Assembly (NCBI GenBank): GCA_023473795.1
Contig: JAMCYS010000160.1
Span: forward strand, 1 to 58,270
Reading direction: 5' to 3'
Length of the DNA stretch: 58,270 nt
Source of the DNA: Chloroflexota bacterium
GTDB taxonomy: Bacteria; Chloroflexota; UBA6077; FW602-bin22; JAMCYS01
Made by a program: the position numbers and the translations under genes. This document shows positions 48,812 to 56,438 of this stretch, one piece after another (position 1 is the stretch's first letter; each line of letters starts with the position of its first letter). The notes below the pieces were generated by a model that did no database searches, was not told where the DNA came from, and saw nothing but the letters and a program-made list of their open reading frames with translations.

Positions 48812-51259
48812 CTATTCGGACGGAGCGGCTGGGCCAGCCAGGCCGTTGGCCACGACCCAGCCGGCTATTTCGGCACGCGAGGCGAAGCCCAGCTTGCGGA
48901 TGATACTGGCGGTGTGGCTTTCGGCCGTGCGCCGGGAGATGACGAGCGCGGTCGCGATTTCGTGGTCCTTCTGGCCGAGGGCGATTAGCGCCGCGACCTC
49001 TCGCTCGCGGCTGGTGAGGGTGGCTGTTGATCCGCTGACAGGGGGCCGAGCCCGCGGGTCGGCGGTAGCGGTCCGGGGTGCGGCGAGCACGTAGGCCACG
49101 GCCTCTCCTGCCCTCAGTGCCCTGCCCCACGCCCAAGCGGCGGCGAACTGTGCCTCGCCCAGCCTGGACCGGGCGGTGGCCAGGTCCTGCGCGAAGTGAG
49201 AGCGGTTGGCGGGGCTCTGCGGCGCCCCAGCCGCCTCGCTCAGAGACTCGGCCGCCCCAAACAGCCGCACTGCTCGCCGCCATTCCTTCTCCGCGCTGGC
49301 AACCATCGCCAGGATCGAGAGCACAACCGGTATGGCCCGGACGTCGGCCAACTCGTACAAGAGGCGGAGCGCCTCTTGGCCGTAGGCGGCAGCCTCGTGC
49401 CAGTCGCCCAGGAAACGAGCCACGCCGGCCAGGTTTGCCAGGGTGAAACCGACTACCCTACCATCGCGCGCTGCCCGGCCTAGCGCCAGGGATTCCTCGT
49501 AGAACGCCTTTGCTTCCGTGAAGCTGCCCCGGTCGGCGGCGGCGTTGCCCAGATTGTTGAGCGCGGCCCAGGCCCCCGACACGTGGCCAAGCTCCCTAGC
49601 GAGCGTCAGGCTCTCGGCAAATAGTAGACTCCCTCGGGCATCGTCTCCCTGCTCTTCGGCCACGAGACCGAGACCGTCGAGCGACCGCATCACCCCTACC
49701 CGGTCTTGGAGCTCGCGCCAGAGGTCCAGGCTTGCCGCCAACAGCCTATCTGCTGCTGGGTAGTCTCCTTGGCGACACGCTAGTATGCCCGCGCCATACA
49801 AGGCAGGCGCTCTCAGTCGAGCAGAGGCACCCTCGCCCAGCGCCAGCGCCGCGTGCAGCCAGCCTCTCCCCTCCTGGAGATGGCCGCGAATATCCCAGAA
49901 GAGCCACAAGGCGCCGACCAAGCGGAGAAAGTCCTCTGCCTTCCCGCGGTCCTGCAGCCAACGCAGGGCGGCGCGCAGATTCTCGTGATCGCCGTCCAGC
50001 CTTTGCAGCCAAAGGAGCTGCTCTCGCCCCGAAAGCTCCGGTTCGGCAGCCTGGGCTAGGGCGAGGCAATGCGCCGCCTGCCGGCTCCGGACTGCCTCGC
50101 CTTCGTCCGCCGCCAGCCCGTCCAGTAGCTCGAGGCAGTACTCGCGGATCGTCTCGAGCATGCGGAAGCGCGGTTGCCCGTCGGCCTGCTCCTCCTGCCT
50201 GAGCAGGCTCTTACCCACGAGGGAGGCGACAATCTCCAGCACCGGCGGCGTGTCCTCGCCGGAGCAGCACACCGCTTCGACCGCTTCTAGCGTGCAGCCC
50301 CCGACAAAGACGCCAAGACGTCTGAAGACCGCTTGCTCCGCGCCTGTCAGCAGATCGTAGCTCCAGCGAATGGCTACTCTCAGGGTCTGATGCCTCGCGG
50401 GCGCGTCCCGGGCCCCGTTTCTCAGCAAGTCCAGCCGCGAGGCCATGCGCGCCAGCATGGCCTGAGGCGTGAGGGTCGCCACCCGCGAAGCGGCTAGTTC
50501 GATGGCCAGGGGCAGGCCGTCCAGGCGGGTACAAATCTCGGCGACCGTCACGGCGTTGTGCCGACCGAAGGCAAACGTCGGCGACGCCGCCCGCGCTCGC
50601 TCAACGAAGAGCGAGACGGCAGGGTAGTTCAGCATCTCTTTTGGGGTGGCCACCCGTGTCGGGTCGGGAGTCGCCAGGGGAAGCACCGGCAGTACCTGCT
50701 CCCAGCGCAACTGCAGCGCCTCCCGGCTGGTGACGAGAATCGTCACCTCCGGGCAGGTCGCCAGGAGATCGGCCACCAGCGGCGCCGCGCTCACTAATTG
50801 ATCGAAGTTGTCGAGCACAAGCAAGAGACGTTTCCGGCGCAGGCCCTGTTTCAGGCTCTCTAAGCGCACACCTGCCCCCACTTGGCCGAGCCCCTGGGGA
50901 TCGGCCACCGCGTCAGCCAGAGCCGCTGGGTCCCGCGTAGGGGCGAGATCGACAAAGCAAACGCCGTCCGCGTACTCGCCCACTAGCCTCGCCGCTATCG
51001 CCAGGGCCAGTCTGGTCTTGCCGACGCCGGGGGCGCCGGTGAGCGTGAGCAGGCGCAGACCGTCGCGGCGCAGGCACTGCCGCGCCGCAGCCAGCTCCCG
51101 CTGACGGCCGATGAGCACCGTCGGCTGCGCGGGCAAGCCGCAGTAGCCGTCGTCCCCTCTGGCGCCGGCTGAGCGAATCGACGTCACAGCGGCGAGAGCC
51201 GGCGCGGGGGAGAGCTGACGGTTGCTGGCCGATGCCGGACCGGTTTGGCGACGCGACAC
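48812..51259 (-). CDS. NB-ATPase/TPR regulator with LuxR-type DNA-binding end
   Basis: An 815-residue regulator. An NTPase comes first: Walker A LTGAPGVGKTRLAL (about 75-88), a Walker B-like stretch LLLVLDNFDQL and RPLxxR-type LPLATPDP. Then TPR-like helices fill about 380-700 (ADRGSFTEAKAFYEESLALG, then ARFLGDWHEAAAYGQEAL). The C-terminus is a LuxR helix-turn-helix: LTSREREVAALIALGQKDHE and RRTAESHTASIIRKLGFASR. Such proteins couple ligand or protein binding, ATP and DNA binding. The GTG at 51259 is preferred, as AAAGGAG lies 10 nt upstream. The likely target is unknown; the lipoprotein gene follows on the same strand. Confidence 0.88.
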   Translation of the reverse strand: MSRRQTGPASASNRQLSPAPALAAVTSIRSAGARGDDGYCGLPAQPTVLIGRQRELAAARQCLRRDGLRLLTLTGAPGVGKTRLALAIAARLVGEYADGVCFVDLAPTRDPAALADAVADPQGLGQVGAGVRLESLKQGLRRKRLLLVLDNFDQLVSAAPLVADLLATCPEVTILVTSREALQLRWEQVLPVLPLATPDPTRVATPKEMLNYPAVSLFVERARAASPTFAFGRHNAVTVAEICTRLDGLPLAIELAASRVATLTPQAMLARMASRLDLLRNGARDAPARHQTLRVAIRWSYDLLTGAEQAVFRRLGVFVGGCTLEAVEAVCCSGEDTPPVLEIVASLVGKSLLRQEEQADGQPRFRMLETIREYCLELLDGLAADEGEAVRSRQAAHCLALAQAAEPELSGREQLLWLQRLDGDHENLRAALRWLQDRGKAEDFLRLVGALWLFWDIRGHLQEGRGWLHAALALGEGASARLRAPALYGAGILACRQGDYPAADRLLAASLDLWRELQDRVGVMRSLDGLGLVAEEQGDDARGSLLFAESLTLARELGHVSGAWAALNNLGNAAADRGSFTEAKAFYEESLALGRAARDGRVVGFTLANLAGVARFLGDWHEAAAYGQEALRLLYELADVRAIPVVLSILAMVASAEKEWRRAVRLFGAAESLSEAAGAPQSPANRSHFAQDLATARSRLGEAQFAAAWAWGRALRAGEAVAYVLAAPRTATADPRARPPVSGSTATLTSREREVAALIALGQKDHEIATALVISRRTAESHTASIIRKLGFASRAEIAGWVVANGLAGPAAPSE

Positions 51260-51694
51260 GGCGGGTAAGCTCCTTTCGGGCGCGGGCAAGAATCCCTTAC
51301 CTTGGTCCCGAGGAGGAAGGAGCCTCCCTAGCGCTACTTCACGGGGCCAAGCGGGGCAGGTTCGGGTCCGCGCACGAAACAGCGCTGGTGCTATGCGTGG
51401 GGACGGCGCTCGTTGCCACCTTCAAGGGGACTTTGAGCGAATAGGCGGGGTACAAACGGCGTGCGCCGCCGCCCACAGTATACTCAAGAGCCAGCCCCAA
51501 TACAATAGCCCCCCTACCTCCCTGCCGGCCGTCAGCGCACCCTTAGGAGAGGCGGACGCTCCGGAGCACCTCGGCCTGGTGGAAGGACAGCAAGACGTGC
51601 CCTTGCTTCTTGTCGCACGAGCGGCCGGCTCAATTATACGGCCGCTTTGCCACGCGGCAACAGGGCGTCAGCGAGTCGGGGGGCTTGAAAGCAA
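51260..51694. other. Gap before the small membrane ORF
   Basis: No gene recognised in 435 nt. A TATACT at about 51478 has no clear -35 element. No strong hairpin seen. Confidence 0.4.
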
Positions 51695-51901
51695 GTGCTA
51701 ATTCGCTGGCCGATCTTCGGGCCCTACGTGCTGCTGTACTTGGCATCCGTGATGTTCTACTGGTGGCCCCTTGCTCTCGTCAGCCGGCCGCTCTGGTATG
51801 TGGGGGCGGCCACGTTCCTCGTCAGCACCGCTCTCAATGTGACCTCCCACAAGAGGGCCAATCGCGGGCACGGCGGACCGCGGCAGCGAGACACCGCCTG
51901 A
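51695..51901 (+). CDS. Small two-helix membrane protein, hypothetical
   Basis: 68 residues: two hydrophobic helices (IFGPYVLLYLASVMFYWWPL and YVGAATFLVSTALNV) and a basic tail (SHKRANRGHGGPRQRD), as in many small inner-membrane proteins. GTG start with only a G-rich run upstream. No family recognised. It may be real because of its clear helix-tail layout, but length and weak start leave doubt. Confidence 0.45.
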   Translation: MLIRWPIFGPYVLLYLASVMFYWWPLALVSRPLWYVGAATFLVSTALNVTSHKRANRGHGGPRQRDTA

Positions 51902-52116
51902 AGCGGCAAGTTGGCCCATCCGGGACAGGACGAAGCGTGGTCCCACCACCTTGACGGCCGGGGTCAGTGGAGGATCTAAAGGCGGAGGGGACAACCTACT
52001 GTATCGTAGCCTTGCTCCGGGGGTGCCGCCTTAGAAGATGGTATAACTTCACCGAGTCCGGATCCGCGGCTGGCGGCGGCAAGCACCGTCTGCCACGGCT
52101 GGAGGAGTGACCGTTC

Positions 52117-52749
52117 TTGCTGCAGATTCTTATTGCTTCCGACCGGCCCCTGGTGCGCGCGGGGCTGGCGGCGCTGGCCGCCGCCGCGGAGGACTGCCAG
52201 GTGGCGGGCCAGACCGGCCTGGCCGAGGTCGGAGAGCAGGCTGCGGCCTTGCGGCCGGATGCCGTCCTCCTGGACGCCGTGGGCGATGACCCGGAGGGCC
52301 TGGAGCCGCTGCGGCGCCTGGCGGCGTCCCTCCCTCAGCTGCCGGTGCTGGTGGTGGGGGGCGAGGCGGCGGCGGACCAGGCGCGACGGGCGTTGGAGGC
52401 TGGGGCGCGGGGCTACCTGCTCTGGGACGCTGCGGGCGAGGAGCTAGCGGCGGCGCTGCGGGCAGCGGAACAGGGCCTCGTGGTGCTTTCCGCGGCCGTC
52501 GCCCGGGAGTTGCTGGGGCGCACCGCTGCTCAGGCGCCGCCGGCCGGGGGCGAGCCTCTGACGCCCCGCGAGCAGGAAGTGCTGCAGCTGCTCGCCCAGG
52601 GCCTGCCCAGCAAGACTATCTCCACCCGCCTGCACCTCAGCGAGCACACGGTGAAGTTCCACGTGGGCTCGATCATGCAGAAACTCGGCGCCGCCAGCCG
52701 CACCGAGGCGGTGACGCTGGCCATCCGCAAGGGTCTGGTGGTTCTATAG
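52117..52749 (+). CDS. NarL/LuxR-type regulator with degenerate receiver
   Basis: A 210-residue two-domain regulator. The C-terminal helix-turn-helix is intact (LTPREQEVLQLLAQGLPSK, then HTVKFHVGSIMQKLGAASR). The N-terminal receiver keeps the phospho-acceptor site Asp53 in AVLLDAVGDDPEG, but the acidic pair is Ser8-Asp9 (IASDRPLVR, usually ADDHPLVR). The conserved Lys before the last helix is Trp103 (GYLLWDAAGEEL, usually LLKDA), and the switch Thr/Ser is Gly (VLVVGGEAAA). It is thus likely to work without normal phosphorylation. TTG start with GGAGGAGTGACC. No kinase is adjacent. It may control the HtrA genes downstream. Confidence 0.88.
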   Translation: MLQILIASDRPLVRAGLAALAAAAEDCQVAGQTGLAEVGEQAAALRPDAVLLDAVGDDPEGLEPLRRLAASLPQLPVLVVGGEAAADQARRALEAGARGYLLWDAAGEELAAALRAAEQGLVVLSAAVARELLGRTAAQAPPAGGEPLTPREQEVLQLLAQGLPSKTISTRLHLSEHTVKFHVGSIMQKLGAASRTEAVTLAIRKGLVVL

Positions 52750-53073
52750 GCTTTCTCCCCGCCTCAGCCCGGGCCGGAACGCACGGGCAACCTCTCCTCC
52801 CGTCCCCGCGTCCCTTCGATCGCCAATGACGCGGGGACATGGTCCCCTAGTGCAGCCTCAGAACAGGTCGTCGGTAATGCCCGTTGTCCACAGATGCGCG
52901 GATCACCGTCCCTGATGGGCGGCTGCCAACGTCCCTCGGTCCGACGATCCCCGAAGAGGTCATCTGTTCGTGCACTAGCCATAAGTCCAGGGTGAATCTA
53001 GCCCTTCTACCGATGCGTCTGCCGCGGCGCGCGCCTATACCTAGGTCAGAGATCTTCGACGGGGGGAATTGCG
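52750..53073. other. Gap with a terminator-like hairpin and a shared 25-nt repeat
   Basis: An 11-bp hairpin (52802-52812 with 52828-52838) follows the regulator gene. The sequence CTAGTGCAGCCTCAGAACAG plus five bases (52847-52871) matches 48473-48497 at 23 of 25 positions. No ORF. Confidence 0.6.
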
Positions 53074-53997
53074 ATGGCAGAGAACAGTGAGAACAAAGGC
53101 GGGCTCGTGGGCTTTTCGCGCGAGCTGGCGGACGCGGCCGCGCAGGCCGGCCGCTCGGTGGTGCGGGTCAACGCCCGGCGGCGCATGCCGGGCAGCGGCA
53201 CGGTGTGGACGAACGACGGGGTCGTGGTCACGGCCGACCACGTGGTCGAGGTTGAGGAGGGCATCACCCTAGCCCTGCCCGACGGTGGGGAGGCAGAGGC
53301 GGAACTGGTGGGGCGTGACCCGGGGAGCGACCTGGCGGTGTTGCGCACCAGCAGCGGCGGCCTGGCGCCGGCGCAGCCGGCAGCCTTCTCCGACCTGCGC
53401 GTGGGCCAACTGGTGTTGGCCGTGGGGCGCTCGTGGGGGGCGAGTCTGACGGCCACGGTGGGCGTGGTCAGCACCCTCACCGGGCCTTGGCGCACCTGGC
53501 GGCGGGGCACGCTGGACAACCTGGTACTGAGCGACGTGACGCTCTTCCCCGGCTTCTCGGGCGGACCGCTGGTGGACGTGAGCGGGCGCGTGCTGGGCGT
53601 CAACAGCTCCCTGTTGGCGCGCGGCGTCGGCGCGGCCCTGCCCTCCGAGTTGGTGGAACGAGTTGTGCGTCAGCTGCTGGCACAGGGCCGGGTGCGTCGT
53701 GGCTACCTGGGCGTGAGCACCTATCCGGTGGCGCTGCCGCGGGAACTGGCCGAGCGCCACGGGCTCAACCAGCGGTCGGGTCTGCTGATCAACGGCGTCG
53801 AGCCGGGCAGCCCGGCGGAGAGGGCGGGGCTGCTGTTGGGCGACGTGTTGGTGGGGCTGGAGGGCCAGCCGATCGCGGACGCGGACGACCTGCAGGGCCT
53901 ACTGGGCCCAGAGCGCGTAGGCGTGCAAGTTGCTCTTAGCATCATACGAGGGGGCGAGTTGCGTCAGCTGCCGGCGACCGTGGGCGAGCGGGAGTAG
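53074..53997 (+). CDS. HtrA-like serine protease with PDZ domain (copy 1), cytoplasmic
   Basis: A 307-residue trypsin-fold protease. The triad is His56 (VTADHVV), Asp86 (GSDLAVLR) and Ser162 (FPGFSGGPLVD). The usual NPGNSGGP is FPGFSGGP here, so the Asn before Ser is replaced. A PDZ domain follows at about 215-295 (GYLGVSTYPV, then GVEPGSPAERAGLLLGDVLV). There is no signal peptide or membrane anchor, so it should stay inside the cell, unlike most HtrA/Deg proteins. The protease part is compact, without the long LA loop. It lies 218 nt before a second HtrA-like gene on the same strand. Confidence 0.9.
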   Translation: MAENSENKGGLVGFSRELADAAAQAGRSVVRVNARRRMPGSGTVWTNDGVVVTADHVVEVEEGITLALPDGGEAEAELVGRDPGSDLAVLRTSSGGLAPAQPAAFSDLRVGQLVLAVGRSWGASLTATVGVVSTLTGPWRTWRRGTLDNLVLSDVTLFPGFSGGPLVDVSGRVLGVNSSLLARGVGAALPSELVERVVRQLLAQGRVRRGYLGVSTYPVALPRELAERHGLNQRSGLLINGVEPGSPAERAGLLLGDVLVGLEGQPIADADDLQGLLGPERVGVQVALSIIRGGELRQLPATVGERE

Positions 53998-54015
53998 GGC
54001 AGGGCGGGGGCGAGA

Positions 54016-54079
54016 GCGGACTGAAGTCCTTACTACAAACGACGAAGACCCCGTGTTTGTAGTGAGGGCTTCAGCCCTT
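54016..54079. repeat. Inverted pair of family C hairpin repeats
   Basis: Left arm GCGGACTGAAGTCCTTACTA plus CAAAC (54016-54040), right arm GTTTGTAGTGAGGGCTTCAG plus CCCTT (54055-54079), between the two HtrA-like genes. Each arm has its own CTTCAG-centred stem. Confidence 0.7.
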
Positions 54080-54215
54080 CCCGGTCGAAGCGCCAACAAA
54101 CCCCGGCCTTGGCCGCTAGGACAGGATCCTCACGGTTTAGGCCGGGAGGTCCCGACGGGTGATATGTGACTGCAAAGCGGGCGGCCCGCGGGCCGGCCGC
54201 GGAGGCTAAGAAATC

Positions 54216-55217
54216 ATGGTAGTACCGCAAGACAGCAAGAAAGAGGAGCGGCTGCAAGCCGCGAGCGAGTTCCTCGACGCCTACTCCGACGCGGTAGCGG
54301 CGGTGGTCGAGAAGGTGATGCCCTCGGTGGTGCACGTGGCCGTAACCAAAGAGGCGCGCGACCCGCGTCGGGGCGGGCGGCCGTTTGAGGCGCAGGGCGG
54401 CGGCTCGGGGGTGATCATCGCACCCGACGGCTACGCTCTGACGAACAACCACGTGGTGACGGGCAGCAAGAGCATCGGCGTCACCGTCGCCGATGGCCGG
54501 GAGCTTTCGGCCCAGCTGGTGGGGGCCGACCCTGCCGCCGACCTGGCCGTGGTGCGCATCGACGCCCTCGGCCTGCCGGCCGCCGAGTTCGGCGACTCCG
54601 AGAGCCTGCGGGTGGGCCAGCTGGTGCTGGCGATGGGCAGCCCTTTCGGCTTCCAGGCCACCGTCACCTCGGGCATCGTCAGCGCCATCGGCCGTTCGCT
54701 GCGTAGCGAGTCGGGCCGGCTGATTGAGAATATCATCCAGACTGACGCGCCGCTAAACCCGGGCAATTCGGGTGGCCCTTTGATCGACTCGCACGGGCGG
54801 GTGGTGGGCGTCAACACCGCCATCATCGCCTACGCGCAGGGCATCTGCTTCGCCATTCCCTCGGCCACGGCGCGCTGGGTGGCGGGCCTGCTGATCAAGG
54901 AAGGCAGGGTGCGGCGGGTGTACCTGGGCATCTCGGCGCAGCTGCGCGGCCTGCACCCGGCGCTGGTGCACGCCTTTGGCATGCAGAAAAACACGGCGGT
55001 CGAGGTTGTTGAGGTGGCCCCCAACAGTCCGGCGGCGCTGGCCGGTCTGCAGGCGGAGGACGTGATCATCGCCATCAACGGCACGGTGGTCAACAGCGTG
55101 GACGACATCCACCGGCTGCTCAACCGGGCGGAGCCGGGACAGCGGCTGGAGCTGTCGGTGCTGCGGGGCGGGCAGCGCCTGGAGCTGGCGGCAACGCTGT
55201 TGGAGCAGACGGCGTAA
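54216..55217 (+). CDS. HtrA-like serine protease with PDZ domain (copy 2), cytoplasmic
   Basis: A 333-residue paralogue of copy 1 with a more classical site: His79 (LTNNHVV), Asp109 (AADLAVVR) and Ser185 (NPGNSGGPLID). GSGVIIAPDGYALTNNHV and GSPFGFQATVTSGIVSAIGR are typical of Deg proteases. The PDZ domain covers about 235-325 (VYLGISAQLRG, then APNSPAALAGLQAEDVIIAI). Like copy 1 it begins without a signal peptide (VVPQDSKKEERLQAASEF), so both should work in the cytoplasm. The upstream gap holds family C repeats and no strong promoter. A ribosome site is not strong (GGAGGC about 15 nt before ATG). Confidence 0.92.
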   Translation: MVVPQDSKKEERLQAASEFLDAYSDAVAAVVEKVMPSVVHVAVTKEARDPRRGGRPFEAQGGGSGVIIAPDGYALTNNHVVTGSKSIGVTVADGRELSAQLVGADPAADLAVVRIDALGLPAAEFGDSESLRVGQLVLAMGSPFGFQATVTSGIVSAIGRSLRSESGRLIENIIQTDAPLNPGNSGGPLIDSHGRVVGVNTAIIAYAQGICFAIPSATARWVAGLLIKEGRVRRVYLGISAQLRGLHPALVHAFGMQKNTAVEVVEVAPNSPAALAGLQAEDVIIAINGTVVNSVDDIHRLLNRAEPGQRLELSVLRGGQRLELAATLLEQTA

Positions 55218-55253
55218 CCGGCAGCGCCAATTTCGTCGTGAAGGATGGAGACT

Positions 55254-55421
55254 ATGAGTCTCTTCGAAGCATCCTACCGCCAGGGTCAGCCGCCCTGGGA
55301 CATCGGCCGGGCACAGCAATCGTTCGTTTGTTTAGAAGAGGCGGGCGAGGTGAGGGGCGCGGTTCTACTCTGTCTCCCATCCTCTCTCCGGCCTCTGTGT
55401 TCTCGGTGTCTCGGTGGTTAG
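55254..55421 (+). pseudogene. SAM-dependent methyltransferase, N-terminal fragment cut by a repeat
   Basis: The first 37 codons read MSLFEASYRQGQPPWDIGRA and on to EEAGEVRGAV, which is the start of the class I methyltransferase group that continues with a VLDVGCGTGE motif. Just before that motif the frame enters a family A repeat (about 55380-55510) and stops at 55421. AAGGATGGAG upstream of the ATG shows the original start. No remainder of the gene is seen downstream. Confidence 0.7.
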
Positions 55422-55510
55422 ATCGTCTTCGGCCTCCCACCAGTCTCGGTGGTTACGTAGCTCCGGTTTCGCTTCGCTCTCCGCGCCCTCTGGGCTCTCC
55501 GCGTTAGTAT
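55380..55510. repeat. Half-copy of the family A repeat
   Basis: TCGGTGTCTCGGTGGTTAGA near 55404, a second CTCGGTGGTTACG near 55445 and CTCTCCGCG runs match the right half of the element at 3517-3690. It interrupts the methyltransferase fragment. Confidence 0.65.
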
Positions 55511-55514
55511 CCGT

Positions 55515-56126
55515 CTAGCGCAAGCCCAGGCGCCCCAGCACGGCCCAGCCCGAGGGCAGGGCCAGCGCCGCCAGCAGCAGCTTGAGCGCGTCGCCGGGGA
55601 GGAAGGGCAACAAGCCCAGAGGCACGGCGTTCGCCAGGCCGACGAACCTGCCTAACCACAGCATCCCCAGGGAGAAGATGATGGCGTTACCCAACAGCAT
55701 GGCCGGCGCCGCCGTCAGGAAGCGACGGTCCCAGCCGCGTTCGGCCAGCCAGCCCACCGCGCCGGCCGCCAGGGGCAGGGCGAGGAGGTAGCCGGCCGTG
55801 GGGCCCAGAATCCAGGGCACTCCGGGCACGGCGCTGGGGCTCCAGGCGCCGCGGGCGAGGGCGAAGACGGGAAGTCCGGCCAGACCCTCGAGCAGATAGG
55901 CAGTCAGGGCGAGAAAGCCCAGCCGCCCCCCTAGCAACGCGCCTACCAGCAGCACGGCGAAGGTCTGCCCGGTGAGGGGTACGGGAATGCCGGGCAGCGG
56001 TAGCGACAGCTGGGCCGCCAGGGCGGTGAGAACGCTCCCGCCCAGGACGAGAACGGCGTCGCGCCGGACCCCCAGGCGCGGCCACAGGGCGCTGACCAGA
56101 GTTGGCGTGCTTGCGCTTGCGTACAC
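55515..56126 (-). CDS. bioY: Biotin transporter BioY
   Basis: A 203-residue membrane S-component for biotin uptake (ECF-type or alone). It has about six helices and the BioY signature PVPLTGQTFAVLLVGALLG (about residues 52-70), then GRLGFLALTAYLLEGLAGLP and GPTAGYLLALPLAAGAVGWL. The start is GTG at 56126 because GGGGAGGT lies about 10 nt upstream; a GTG 17 codons earlier is less supported. No EcfA/EcfT genes are adjacent and no biotin-repressor site is recognised. Confidence 0.95.
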   Translation of the reverse strand: MYASASTPTLVSALWPRLGVRRDAVLVLGGSVLTALAAQLSLPLPGIPVPLTGQTFAVLLVGALLGGRLGFLALTAYLLEGLAGLPVFALARGAWSPSAVPGVPWILGPTAGYLLALPLAAGAVGWLAERGWDRRFLTAAPAMLLGNAIIFSLGMLWLGRFVGLANAVPLGLLPFLPGDALKLLLAALALPSGWAVLGRLGLR

Positions 56127-56438
56127 TGCTTCGTTACCTCCCCGACCTACGTACTGGAGCGCCAGCTTGCCACTCACGCCCCCAGGTTACTACTAGCATA
56201 ACACCTAGCGAAAGCAGTCGTGATGGCTACGAGATGCCTTTCTCCGAATCGGCCAAGTTGCTGGCCCTACCGGGAGGCAGGGCGTATGCGTTCTAACACC
56301 ATCAAGTCGGGCGTGCCGGGAGGTCGACGCTGTAGGCGCTGACTGCAAACGGCCCTGCTTGTTGACCCGGGGGGCCGATGCTATGATCGTGAGGAGAGCC
56401 GCCGCTGGGCTGGCCAACGCGAGAGGAGAAGGGACGCG
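56127..56438. other. Gap between divergent bioY and M81 copy c
   Basis: No gene. Holds the promoter for M81 copy c at 56359-56387. No hairpin repeat of note. Confidence 0.45.
56359..56387 (+). promoter_or_regulatory. Promoter of M81 copy c
   Basis: TTGTTG (56359-56364), 17-nt spacer, TATGAT (56382-56387). TTGACC lies three nt inside the spacer at a poor distance. Predicted start about 56394. Confidence 0.5.
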
